From contig NSJM01000015.1 in NCBI GenBank assembly GCA_002634395.1, positions 1-47,677 on the forward strand: DNA of 47,677 nt, given 5' to 3'. The DNA comes from Candidatus Methylomirabilis sp. (GTDB lineage Bacteria > Methylomirabilota > Methylomirabilia > Methylomirabilales > Methylomirabilaceae). The notes beneath the pieces are model-generated. The model searched no databases. It was not told where the DNA came from and saw only the letters and a program-made list of their open reading frames with translations. Made by a program: the position numbers and the translations under genes. This document shows positions 1 to 7,737 of this stretch, piece by piece. Numbering within the stretch: position 1 is the first letter of the stretch; each line of letters opens with the position of its first letter.

Positions 1-876
1 GTCTCACAAGAGATGTTTCCAGGTTATTCTATCGATTCCATCACCAATGGAGTTCATTCATGCACCTGGACCTGCGATAGCTTTAAGAAGCTCTACGACC
101 GTCACATCGCCGGATGGGCCAATGATTCTTTCTCGCTCCGGTACGCCATCAGCATCCCAAAGAACGAGATATGGGAGGCCCACGTCGAGGCCAAGGCGCG
201 GTTGATCGACGAGGTGCATCGGCGAATCGGGATGTCTTTGAAGCCTGACGTGCTCACCATCGGCTTTGCGCGGCGAGCGACATTGTACAAGCGGACCGAT
301 CTGCTCTTTTCCGATCCCGGCCAGTTGGTGGAGATCGCGGCAACTGTCGGCCCGATGCAATTCATTTTTGCGGGGAAGGCGCATCCGAAGGATGAGCCAG
401 GGAAAGACCTGATTCGGCGAGTATTTCATTTCGCACGGCAACTGAAGGATCAGATCTCAATCGCCTATCTTGAGAATTACGACATGGAAATGGGCAGGTT
501 GCTGACCTCCGGTGTCGACCTCTGGTTGAACACCCCCTTGCGCCCGCTGGAGGCCTCCGGCACCTCAGGCATGAAGGCCGCTCACAATGGGGTCCCAAGT
601 TTCAGTGTCCTCGATGGCTGGTGGATTGAGGGGCATATCGAGGGTGTGACCGGATGGTCGATCGGGCCTGGTCTCATCGATCGCACCGATTCGGATCGGA
701 TGAACGGCCGGGATGCACAGGAGCTATATCACAAGCTGCGAACGGTGGTCGTCCCGATGTTTTACCGGGACCCGGAGCGATGGGTCGATATCATGCGGCA
801 AACGATCGCGTTCAATGCGTCGTTTTTCAATACGCACCGGATGGTCCAACAGTATGCCGCCCAAGCGTATGTGTAG
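1..876 (+). CDS. glgP: alpha-glucan (glycogen/starch) phosphorylase, C-terminal part
   Basis: Partial gene that runs in from the left edge in frame 1; the first in-frame ATG at 13 is internal. The product belongs to the GT35 phosphorylases, which release glucose-1-phosphate from alpha-1,4-glucans using pyridoxal phosphate. Visible family blocks are ITNGVHS near the start, GFARRATLYKR around residue 84, and EASGTSGMKAAHNGVPSF followed by LDGWWIEG around residues 184-210. The Lys in SGMKAAHNG falls in the region that contacts the cofactor. The wording is that of the shorter bacterial/archaeal phosphorylases rather than E. coli GlgP. About 291 residues are present and the N-terminal half lies outside the window. 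It is followed after 36 nt by a secreted protein gene. Confidence 0.9.
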   Translation, partial: VSQEMFPGYSIDSITNGVHSCTWTCDSFKKLYDRHIAGWANDSFSLRYAISIPKNEIWEAHVEAKARLIDEVHRRIGMSLKPDVLTIGFARRATLYKRTDLLFSDPGQLVEIAATVGPMQFIFAGKAHPKDEPGKDLIRRVFHFARQLKDQISIAYLENYDMEMGRLLTSGVDLWLNTPLRPLEASGTSGMKAAHNGVPSFSVLDGWWIEGHIEGVTGWSIGPGLIDRTDSDRMNGRDAQELYHKLRTVVVPMFYRDPERWVDIMRQTIAFNASFFNTHRMVQQYAAQAYV

Positions 877-912
877 TCTGTCACTGTACAACGAATGAAG
901 GGAGGAGATCGC

Positions 913-1317
913 ATGAAAGTCATGAAGTGTATGGGCATGTTGGCGTTGATTGCAATGCTGGGGGTGCCAATGTCCGTCCTCGCTCAGCAACCTGGGTCCG
1001 GCATGAAGCAGGACCATCAGATGGGTGGCATGCAGCAGCAGGGGATGCCTGGAATGGGTATGGGCATGATGGAGATGTGTCAGAAGATGCAGGAGGGGAC
1101 GGCTCAGGGCTGCAAGATGATGGAAGAGATGAAGGGAGAGCGCCAGCCCATGGTTGAGATGAAAAAACATCTACGCGAGATGAAGAAACATATGAACATG
1201 TTGGATGAGATGATGGACGGAATGATGGATAACATGATGATGCAGCGCCAGCAGGGGATGACACCTTCGGGGTCAGAATCCGAGTCTCAAGAACACCACC
1301 CTGGCGAGAGCAAGTGA
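913..1317 (+). CDS. secreted methionine-rich low-complexity protein
   Basis: I chose the ATG at 913 because GGGAGGAG lies just upstream at 900-907; an in-frame ATG at 895 has no such site. The product of about 134 residues begins with a signal peptide (MKVMKCMGMLALIAMLGVPMS, cleaved near VLAQQ), so it is probably periplasmic. The mature part is very rich in Met, with Gln, Gly and charged residues, in runs such as GMPGMGMGMMEM and later DEMMDGMMDNMMMQ. Met-rich secreted proteins often bind copper or silver, but there is no CopC, CusF or other recognised domain here, so that role is inference. The middle (KMMEEMKGERQPMVEMKKHLREMKKH) looks helical. No close family recognised. Confidence 0.7.
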   Translation: MKVMKCMGMLALIAMLGVPMSVLAQQPGSGMKQDHQMGGMQQQGMPGMGMGMMEMCQKMQEGTAQGCKMMEEMKGERQPMVEMKKHLREMKKHMNMLDEMMDGMMDNMMMQRQQGMTPSGSESESQEHHPGESK

Positions 1318-1444
1318 GCCACATCACGGGAGATGCCCCACTTCCGCAGTTCCCGGTATCCCCTCCGACTCCATCGCGTCCAGTGGGGTCGCAGCGTAGT
1401 CGTCGTCGGATCCACTTGTCCAGGTCGCGAAGCGGCGAGGTATA
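1315..1444 (-). pseudogene. remnant of group II intron reverse transcriptase/maturase C-terminus
   Basis: Read on the - strand, one frame gives LDKWIRRRLRC (from about 1423 downward) and, after a frameshift near 1385, another frame gives SRRGYRELRKWGISRDVAH up to the end of the preceding gene. Joined, they match the group II intron maturase-specific domain, whose consensus runs LDxWIRRRLR, then WKxWKR, then xRxxxLRxLGIxxxxA. Everything upstream (the reverse transcriptase domain) and the final tail are missing. The fragment starts about 40 nt after the stop of the AbrB gene, where a toxin gene would be expected. A 14-bp perfect palindrome (CGAGGTATACCTCG, 1436-1449) sits at its upstream edge. 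Confidence 0.65.
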
Positions 1445-1481
1445 CCTCGGCGAACCTGAAGTAGCCTTGCCTTTGCCGAAA

Positions 1482-1745
1482 CTACTTTGCTCCTCGGGCT
1501 TCTCTGATAGCCGCAGCGACATCGGATCTCTTCATTCCGGCTTGACGGGCCTGTCTTCGAGCTTCTGACACAAGCTCGTCGGAATCTGCCAGCGTAGGAG
1601 CAGAGATCGTCTTCAAGATTACGGTGTCCTTCTCCCCGACGACGACGAATTGCGAACCGGTTGTCAAACCAAGTCTTTTCCGGATGCCTTCGGGAATGAC
1701 GACTTGACCTTTGGATGACATCTTCGTTGTTGCGACACCGGCCAT
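1482..1745 (-). CDS. AbrB/SpoVT (MazE-like) DNA-binding protein, probable antitoxin
   Basis: Protein of 87 residues with the swapped-hairpin AbrB fold at residues 7-50: KMSSKGQVVIPEGIRKRLGL, then GSQFVVVGEKDTVILK. This is the usual DNA-binding half of a type II antitoxin. The tail (EARRQARQAGMKRSDVAAAIREAR) is a helix likely to bind the partner. The ATG at 1745 is preceded by GGGAGGTG. No PIN, RelE or MazF toxin follows; downstream lies only the broken group II intron fragment, so this may be an orphan antitoxin or have a partner elsewhere. A promoter and a palindromic operator lie directly upstream. Confidence 0.8.
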   Translation of the reverse strand: MAGVATTKMSSKGQVVIPEGIRKRLGLTTGSQFVVVGEKDTVILKTISAPTLADSDELVSEARRQARQAGMKRSDVAAAIREARGAK

Positions 1746-1766
1746 TTTTCACCTCCCAATAGGATT

Positions 1767-1808
1767 ATCTTACCAGTAAGATTCTACCGATTTTCCATCC
1801 TATGGCAA
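1767..1808 (-). promoter_or_regulatory. promoter and palindromic operator of the AbrB gene
   Basis: On the - strand TTGCCA (1803-1808) and TAGAAT (1781-1786) are separated by 16 nt and could be -35 and -10 boxes. Overlapping the downstream edge of the -10 is a perfect inverted repeat ATCTTAC-CA-GTAAGAT (1767-1782), which would cover the transcription start, 21 nt before the start codon. AbrB-type antitoxins commonly repress their own promoter, so this is the likely self-operator. Boxes are by eye. Confidence 0.5.
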
Positions 1809-2016
1809 GACAAGACCGTCCGTTCTGGGGACCTTGGTGGCAGTGTGGCTCTTCCGAACATTGTATGGGTGTAGCCCAAGGGGGAGGGGAGATCTGCGTC
1901 GCGAATTGCGGAAGCGAGGGGACCGCCGCTAACCCCCTTGAAAAGTGGCATGGGCTGTGACACACTGGGGCAACTCAACGAAGAGAGATAGTGGTTTGGC
2001 TTAAGGAGTGAGCGCG

Positions 2017-3870
2017 ATGGAGAAGAAACAGCGACAGTTTGCTCTCGGGTACTTCGTGGCCGCCTTCTTTCTGGTGCTGGCGGTTCACGATTTTCTGATA
2101 GCCCGCCATACCGAGACCCTGTCGTACAGCGAATTCAAGGTCCTTGTGAAAGCCGGCAAGGTGGAAGACCTGACCCTTGGTTCGCGTGTCATCTACGGGC
2201 GACTGAAACGGGAGGGGTTGGAAGGGCTCCTGTCCAAAGAGAAGGTCGAGGAGATTCAACGGGTTACCGGAGCAGAGCTTCGCTTTGCCACCGTCAGAGT
2301 CGACGATCCGACCCTCATCCAGGAACTGGAGACGTTGAAGGTGCATTTCGCCGGGGAGGTAGAGAGCACGTGGTTTACCACCCTGCTCTCCTGGGTGCTC
2401 CCTGCGCTGGTCTTTGTTGGTGTGTGGGTCTTTCTCATGAAGCGGATCGGGGGACCGGCGAGCGGTCTGATGGCGATCGGCAAGAGCAAAGCCAAGGTGT
2501 ATATGGAAAAAGAGACCGGCGTGACCTTCGCAGATGTGGCGGGAATCGACGAGGCGCGCGCTGAGTTGATGGAGATCGTCGAATTTCTGAAGACACCAGA
2601 ACGGTACCGCCGCCTTGGAGGAAAGATCCCCAAAGGGGTTCTGATCGTCGGGGCCCCTGGAACGGGGAAGACGCTGCTGGCCAAAGCCGTAGCCGGGGAG
2701 GCTGGGGTCCCATTCTTCAGTATGAGCGGGTCAGATTTCGTCGAGATGTTCGTGGGGGTCGGGGCGGCTCGAGTGCGCGATCTCTTTGCTCAGGCTCAGG
2801 AAAAGGCCCCCTGCATTATCTTCATCGATGAGCTGGATGCCCTCGGAAAGGCCCGTGGGCTCAATCCGATGGGCGGACACGACGAACGCGAGCAGACCCT
2901 CAACCAACTGCTGGTGGAGATGGACGGCTTCGACACGAACAAGGGCGTCATCATTATGTCCGCAACGAACCGCCCGGAGATCCTCGATCCAGCCTTACTC
3001 CGCCCAGGGCGTTTCGACCGACAGGTGGCCCTTGATCGCCCCGACATTAAAGGACGGGAGAAGATCCTTCAGGTGCATGCCAAGCCGGTCACGCTTTCGC
3101 CGGAGGTTGACCTTTCGACCATCGCCGCGAAGACCCCGGGGTTCGTCGGCGCCGATCTGGCCAACCTGGTCAACGAGGCGGCGCTTCTTGCCGCGCGCAA
3201 GGGCAGGGATGCGGTGGTGATGGCGGACTTCGATGAGGCGATCGACCGGATCGTGGGTGGCCTCGAAAAGAAGACCCGGGTGATGAATCCCGCGGAGAAG
3301 GAAACAGTGGCCTACCACGAGGCCGGCCATGCCTTGGTGGCGGAGTCGCGCCCTCGCGCCGATCGCGTCTCGAAGATCTCCATTATTCCTCGTGGCGTGG
3401 CTGCGCTCGGCTATACGCAGCAGTTGCCCACGGAGGATCGGTACCTGCTCAAACGGGCCGAGATCCTTGATCGACTTGACGTGCTCCTGGGGGGTCGGGT
3501 GGCCGAAGAGATTGTCTTCGGGGACGTCTCTACCGGGGCCCAGGATGATCTTCAGCGAGCCACTGATATGGCGCGTCTCATGGTGACCCAGTACGGGATG
3601 AGCGAACATCTGGGCCTGGCGACGTTCGAAGAGCCGCGCAGCTCCTTCCTCAACATCCAGAGACCTCAACGGATACGGGAGTATAGCGAACAAACTGCTC
3701 AGACGATAGATGAGGAGATCCGGAAGCTTCTGGCTGATGCCCACACCCGAGTCGAGCAGACGCTTGCCAGTAGACGCGGCGAACTGGACGCATTGGCCAA
3801 ACTGCTGCTGGAAAAGGAGGTAGTTGATCGGGAGGCCCTGACGCAGTTGCTGGCGTCCCAGAAGTCCTAG
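2017..3870 (+). CDS. ftsH: ATP-dependent zinc metalloprotease FtsH
   Basis: Membrane-bound AAA protease of 617 residues. The ATG at 2017 is preceded by AAGGAG at 2003-2008; an upstream GTG at 2008 overlaps that site and is unlikely. Order of parts: first membrane segment around residues 9-28, a short periplasmic domain, second segment around 121-143, Walker A GAPGTGKT near 212, Walker [13 protein letters not shown] near 267, the second region of homology with [20 protein letters not shown], and the zinc motif HEAGH near 434. The length is normal. FtsH degrades damaged or unassembled membrane proteins. It stands alone on the + strand. The last 322 bp of coding sequence are repeated exactly at 7269-7590. 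Confidence 0.97.
   Translation: MEKKQRQFALGYFVAAFFLVLAVHDFLIARHTETLSYSEFKVLVKAGKVEDLTLGSRVIYGRLKREGLEGLLSKEKVEEIQRVTGAELRFATVRVDDPTLIQELETLKVHFAGEVESTWFTTLLSWVLPALVFVGVWVFLMKRIGGPASGLMAIGKSKAKVYMEKETGVTFADVAGIDEARAELMEIVEFLKTPERYRRLGGKIPKGVLIVGAPGTGKTLLAKAVAGEAGVPFFSMSGSDFVEMFVGVGAARVRDLFAQAQEKAPCIIFIDELDALGKARGLNPMGGHDEREQTLNQLLVEMDGFDTNKGVIIMSATNRPEILDPALLRPGRFDRQVALDRPDIKGREKILQVHAKPVTLSPEVDLSTIAAKTPGFVGADLANLVNEAALLAARKGRDAVVMADFDEAIDRIVGGLEKKTRVMNPAEKETVAYHEAGHALVAESRPRADRVSKISIIPRGVAALGYTQQLPTEDRYLLKRAEILDRLDVLLGGRVAEEIVFGDVSTGAQDDLQRATDMARLMVTQYGMSEHLGLATFEEPRSSFLNIQRPQRIREYSEQTAQTIDEEIRKLLADAHTRVEQTLASRRGELDALAKLLLEKEVVDREALTQLLASQKS
3537..3858 (+). repeat. source copy of 322-bp exact direct repeat (ftsH 3' end)
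   Basis: This stretch of ftsH is identical, base for base as far as I can compare by eye, to 7269-7590 in the same orientation. The repeat starts at GGCCCAGGATGATC and ends at GCGTCC, a few codons before the ftsH stop. The distance between copies is 3732 bp. Confidence 0.95.
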
Positions 3871-4214
3871 GGGCCAAAATCTCGGCTGGGCGCATCAGGG
3901 GGGCGGCCTCCACATGGGTAGGTCTCAGAAACCACCACACGGACCAGCCGGCACATGCTTCACCTGACACGAACACCCTGCCGTGTGTGGGTTACATTCT
4001 AAATGAGTGAACGATACCTCCCATGGTTACATGTTAGGTGGTTCAATACGCGATCTTGACCTTCCAGCCGGATTCCCGCATACTCCCCGCTATGAAAACG
4101 CTGCTTCAGGTCGGTCTCAACGGGCGTGTGCCCGTACCGCCAGACAAGCAATTTCTTATCAGTTGAATGCGATATTCACGTGATCCTCCTTCCATGCATT
4201 CATAGGGAGGTCTT
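3871..4214. other. gene-free spacer with a possible unrecognised coding fragment
   Basis: No complete gene. On the - strand an open stretch of 58 codons (3999-4175, stop TAG at 3999-4001) reads like protein: KKLLVWRYGHTPVETDLKQR, continuing FHSGEYAGIRLEGQDRV. It has no start codon with a ribosome binding site, so it would be the end of a broken gene; I do not recognise the family. Two copies of GGTTACAT lie at about 3990 and 4024. The last 11 bases hold the AGGGAGG ribosome binding site of the next gene. Confidence 0.35.
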
Positions 4215-4661
4215 ATGGGGAAGCGACAGGAACCCGTCCGCAAGTCGGTAAAGGACGTCCTGACAGATCTGCTGGCGGGTCACCGCGAGGCGGCCTTCGG
4301 CGGGCCGGAATCCGCGCTGAAGTATCTGCACCGAGCCTTCGAGAGCCAAGCGAGTATGCCCAACGCAGTGAAAGCGGTGGCATACGACCTGTACGCCGAG
4401 GCCCAGGCTCAGTGCGGACAGTGGGAGGGCTGTGCGGCCTCTGTGGGCGTGTCCCTGGGCTACCTGCCGGATCTTGAGGCGGCCTTCCCGCACGAGTACC
4501 GCCGGATGCTGGAGGGCATGACCTGTTTCGAGCGGGGTATCCAGGCCTACACCGAATTAGGGAACTTCCATGCTGCCCTGAACCTCTGCGAACGGGCCAT
4601 GGCCCTGAAATTGGGCGAGCACTACGAGGCCAAGCGCGATTCCCTGGAGTGGGCACAGTAG
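4215..4661 (+). CDS. small helical protein, TPR-like
   Basis: Protein of 148 residues, start supported by AGGGAGG at 4204-4210. It is cytoplasmic (no signal or membrane segment) and predicted helical. The C-terminal part (FERGIQAYTELGNFHAALNLC, then ERAMALKLGEHYEAKRDSLEW) resembles a tetratricopeptide repeat, and the middle (ESALKYLHRAFESQASMPNAVKAVAYDLYAEAQ) could be another. Such repeats usually mediate protein contacts. It stands alone between ftsH and a radical SAM gene on the other strand. No specific function can be given. Confidence 0.7.
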   Translation: MGKRQEPVRKSVKDVLTDLLAGHREAAFGGPESALKYLHRAFESQASMPNAVKAVAYDLYAEAQAQCGQWEGCAASVGVSLGYLPDLEAAFPHEYRRMLEGMTCFERGIQAYTELGNFHAALNLCERAMALKLGEHYEAKRDSLEWAQ

Positions 4662-5160
4662 GCGGCCGGCCGAGGCATTCGACGCGGAGCGCCTCCGATG
4701 TAGCGAGACCAACATCCGCATTTAGCCAAATAAGACGCGACACCCTTCCCTGTGATGTACCCCGAAAATTGGACAGGGGGTTGAGTTAGAACCTCCAGCA
4801 CGCCGATGGCGCCCGGGATCAGGAAGTCCGGGCCTGAGATAGGGACAGACACTCTTTATTGAGATCCTTTCTTGGTCGTCCTCTCTGCTACACGTGTCTT
4901 ACTCATCCAGTTTCCTGCGCACCTGCCAGATGAACTCGCCTCTTTGCAGTGGCCGTTCCGCCATCGTGTGCCTCCGAATCGCTGTCGTTCCGAACGATCG
5001 TCTGGCGATAATCCCCTCGTTGCCTCACATGATACCGGTGGCCTGATACAACGATTCGGGCAATCCGTGGCATGCACGATCCTGACCGCGAGCCCCACGA
5101 ATCGTCACGATAATAGTATCTGTCCCGATTTTACAGAGTTACGTCGTGACTCTTTTTTAC
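4662..5160. other. gene-free spacer with possible insertion sequence end
   Basis: I see no gene I can support; open frames here are not protein-like. TGTACCCCGAAAATTGGACA begins at 4756 and resembles terminal repeats of IS3-type elements, but there is no transposase. A TCTGTCCC motif occurs near 5121 and, inverted, at 4838-4850 (GGGACAGAC), a pattern often seen at relics of small transposons. The spacer separates the 3' ends of two convergent genes. Confidence 0.35.
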
Positions 5161-6750
5161 TTAGACGACTGCACCCCCTAACCGGGGGAGTGGACCCAAT
5201 TCGACACGGGTGGAGATGGGTTCTTTGTAGGAGTTCAGGTAAGCATGATGATCATGCATCACCGCCCCAGCCGGAAGCACGTCCCATAACGGACCCAGCT
5301 TTTTACGAATTTTGTGGGCATAGAACCGTGGCAGCTCTGACGTTTCGCCTTCCAGGAAATATCGGACCGACAGATCCGTATCCAATAATGTTCGGATCTT
5401 CGTGTAGTATTTGATCCGGCCGAACCCTTCACTCGATACCGACCGAACCAGATTAAACCACCGTGGAATGACGCCGCGGTTCAGCACTAGGCGCCGAAGA
5501 ATCATCGGCCAGGAAAAAGCATACCGGGAAAGATCTACGACATGATCGTAAAATTCCGGCCAGGCATAATGCTTGGGACGCACATTCATCGCGTGATGGT
5601 TATCGAGAAACTGAAAGGGAAATGGCAGAATACGCCCTTCCTGTTGCAATTTCCGGTTCAGGGGGGCCGCTTGGCCAAATGCCGTAAGCAGAGGAAACGC
5701 CGGGAAGGCCCCTGGGGCCAGATCCACAAATTGCTTGGTGAGCTCAAAGGGCTCAGGCCCCTGATCTGAATCCAATCCCAATACAAAATTGACCTGGACA
5801 TAGGGGATATAGCGAAGGACCAGATTGATATGATCCGCCACCTGCCTTACTTTTGCCTGCCCGGTATAGCGACCGGTCCGGGATTTATCTCCCAGGTCAT
5901 ACCACGACTCAATACCCGGCAAAATCGCCTTGAATCCATTCCGGCGCAAATGTTTGAGATGAGGTTCGGATAGGAGCGACAGCGTACTTTCTGCTATGAA
6001 GTCGATGCTGTTGGGAGGGATCGCCGTTTCGATTGCCCTCATATATTCCTGAAAACGGATCCCGAAATTCGGGTCGTGCCAGGCAACCATCGGTCGTTTC
6101 ATCTTCGTCCGCAGAAATTTTAAATCCTCGCTGATCTGGTCGAACGACAAGGGCTGATATTCGACACTGGCGTCCACACAAAACTCGCAGGTATAGGGAC
6201 ACCCCATGCTGCCGATCATGGGCACCACTTGAAAGGAGGTGGGAGACTTGGCGATGGTCGGCTCGATGAATTTCCACCGTTCCTTCACCCCCGGCAACTC
6301 GGTAGGCTGTCGAGCCGCTGCGCGCTGGACTCCAAGCGGACGATGCGCCGAACAATCCGCCAGAATATCTTGAATCAGATTCTTGTCGGTAAATCCCACC
6401 ACATAGTCGAAATAACGGGCAGCATCCTGCGGATAGCTCCGCGCATGAGGCCCGCCTAACACCGTCACGGCCCCGCGAGATCGAAACATACTACTAATGG
6501 CATAGGCCGTCAGAGCCGACCGCGTAAAGGCCCCGATGAACACAATATCCGCCCCATCCAACAATTCCCGCTGGAGGTCTTCGCGGCCGGTATAGCACAC
6601 AAAGCGCACCTGATGGCCCAATTCCTCACACCACACCGCTACGACCTGCGGCATGATACTCGCCAGATTGTGATTCATCACTCGGGCATAGAGGGAATTC
6701 GTGGGACCATTGGTGACAAGATCCAGAATCGTCACCCGACGTGGGCGCAC
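5161..6750 (-). CDS. B12-binding domain/radical SAM protein
   Basis: Protein of about 529 residues. I prefer the GTG at 6750, 6 nt after AGAAGG, over the TTG at 6756. The N-terminal third looks like a cobalamin-binding domain (DIVFIGAFTRSALTAYAIS, then GAVTVLGGPHARSYP). The radical SAM core follows with the cluster motif CPYTCEFC near residue 190, preceded by GSMG. Later blocks (AWHDPNFGIRF, ILPGIESWYDLGDKSRTG, VNFVLGLDSDQG) are typical of this class. Such enzymes do methyl transfer or ring rearrangements on unactivated carbon; the substrate is not predictable here. It is a single gene, with an inverted repeat 51 nt before the start. Confidence 0.85.
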   Translation of the reverse strand: MRPRRVTILDLVTNGPTNSLYARVMNHNLASIMPQVVAVWCEELGHQVRFVCYTGREDLQRELLDGADIVFIGAFTRSALTAYAISSMFRSRGAVTVLGGPHARSYPQDAARYFDYVVGFTDKNLIQDILADCSAHRPLGVQRAAARQPTELPGVKERWKFIEPTIAKSPTSFQVVPMIGSMGCPYTCEFCVDASVEYQPLSFDQISEDLKFLRTKMKRPMVAWHDPNFGIRFQEYMRAIETAIPPNSIDFIAESTLSLLSEPHLKHLRRNGFKAILPGIESWYDLGDKSRTGRYTGQAKVRQVADHINLVLRYIPYVQVNFVLGLDSDQGPEPFELTKQFVDLAPGAFPAFPLLTAFGQAAPLNRKLQQEGRILPFPFQFLDNHHAMNVRPKHYAWPEFYDHVVDLSRYAFSWPMILRRLVLNRGVIPRWFNLVRSVSSEGFGRIKYYTKIRTLLDTDLSVRYFLEGETSELPRFYAHKIRKKLGPLWDVLPAGAVMHDHHAYLNSYKEPISTRVELGPLPRLGGAVV

Positions 6751-6800
6751 CGACAACCTTCTGAAATGGGATCAAGCGAGAGAACGAGATGACGGGGTAA

Positions 6801-6830
6801 TGTCAATGATGATCCCGACGATCATTGACA
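6801..6830. promoter_or_regulatory. perfect inverted repeat upstream of the radical SAM gene
   Basis: TGTCAATGAT (6801-6810) and ATCATTGACA (6821-6830) are perfect complements around a 10-bp spacer. A third, near-identical half-site TGTCAATAAT lies at 6949-6958. Position and symmetry suit an operator for a dimeric regulator; a hairpin in a leader RNA is the alternative. Confidence 0.45.
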
Positions 6831-6990
6831 ATGCGCTGCCGCTGATTATCCCAACACATGACGTGGCAGAGGGCGCCCGAAAAATGAACCCGTATCTTCA
6901 TCGCCATGCCGTCATTCTACCGACATTATGTCGACAACCGCCTCACAATGTCAATAATGCACACCTGACCCAATTCGCAGAAGGCATCGG

Positions 6991-7215
6991 TTATAGACGC
7001 CCAGACTCCAGAAAGCTGAAGTATCCGGTCCGGTTAAAAATGATGTAATCCAACAGAGCGATGCCCATGACGACGCCCGTCGCCTTGAGTTGCATCGTCA
7101 CGTCAACGTTGGACGCCGAGGGCTCAAGGCTGCCGGCTGGATGATTGTGGGCGACGATGATCGCCGGGGCGCGATCCGACAACGCATCCGCGAATACCTC
7201 TCGCGGGCGTCGGTG
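6991..7215 (-). pseudogene. radC: radC C-terminal fragment (JAB/MPN+ domain)
   Basis: On the - strand the frame from 7215 down to the stop at 6991-6993 reads PREVFADAL, then IIVAHNHPAGSLEPS, then GIALLDYIIFN and SFLESGRL. This is the C-terminal JAB metalloprotease-like domain of the RadC family, with the HNHP zinc motif. RadC is normally over 220 residues; only about 74 remain, and an in-frame TAG (7216-7218) lies directly before the fragment. The gene is therefore broken at a junction that also carries the partial ftsH duplicate. Confidence 0.85.
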
Positions 7216-7268
7216 CTATAGTCGTTTTTGAGCTTCTTGATCTGGTCGGCCTGTGTCGCGTTGAGGAA

Positions 7269-7590
7269 GGCCCAGGATGATCTTCAGCGAGCCACTGATA
7301 TGGCGCGTCTCATGGTGACCCAGTACGGGATGAGCGAACATCTGGGCCTGGCGACGTTCGAAGAGCCGCGCAGCTCCTTCCTCAACATCCAGAGACCTCA
7401 ACGGATACGGGAGTATAGCGAACAAACTGCTCAGACGATAGATGAGGAGATCCGGAAGCTTCTGGCTGATGCCCACACCCGAGTCGAGCAGACGCTTGCC
7501 AGTAGACGCGGCGAACTGGACGCATTGGCCAAACTGCTGCTGGAAAAGGAGGTAGTTGATCGGGAGGCCCTGACGCAGTTGCTGGCGTCC
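7269..7590 (+). repeat. second copy of 322-bp exact direct repeat
   Basis: Identical to 3537-3858 within ftsH, same orientation. The left boundary lies 53 nt from the radC fragment. The right boundary falls inside the codons just before the ftsH stop, so the copy reads on into unrelated sequence. Confidence 0.95.
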
Positions 7591-7685
7591 AAAAGGGTCT
7601 CGGAGTGTGAGAATTCAGATTCAGAGAGCGGATGTGATGTCGGCTGGTTTGAAATCCGTATAGGCCTGTCGTGCTCTGCCCTGTG

Positions 7686-7713
7686 CTGGCGTCGGGTCTC
7701 TACCCGACGCCAG
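7686..7713. terminator. perfect 12-bp hairpin between convergent frames
   Basis: CTGGCGTCGGGT (7686-7697) and ACCCGACGCCAG (7702-7713) pair perfectly around a CTCT loop. It lies 25 nt past the stop of the UspA gene on the - strand. There is no clear T-run on either side, so it may be a weak or Rho-assisted terminator, or a member of the CGGGT-rich repeat family seen elsewhere in the window. Confidence 0.5.
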
Positions 7714-7737
7714 CGGCTCGCGCTTTCCTGAAGATCT

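Larger units (their letters stand above)
7228..7731 (+). pseudogene. partial ftsH duplicate, chimeric open frame
   Basis: An open frame with a TTG start joins about 14 codons of unrelated sequence to codons for the last ~107 residues of FtsH ([20 protein letters not shown] onward), then about 47 novel codons. It lacks the membrane, AAA and zinc parts, so it cannot be an active protease. No ribosome binding site is visible. It is best read as a duplicated gene fragment, though a small FtsH-tail protein cannot be excluded. Confidence 0.8.

Noticed and set aside
654-1157. 167-codon open frame overlapping glgP and the Met-rich gene
   Set aside because: It runs across two genes supported by family motifs or by a signal peptide and ribosome binding site; low-complexity shadow.
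4872-5414. 180-codon open frame on the + strand
   Set aside because: Overlaps the end of the radical SAM gene, has no ribosome binding site and no recognisable protein pattern.
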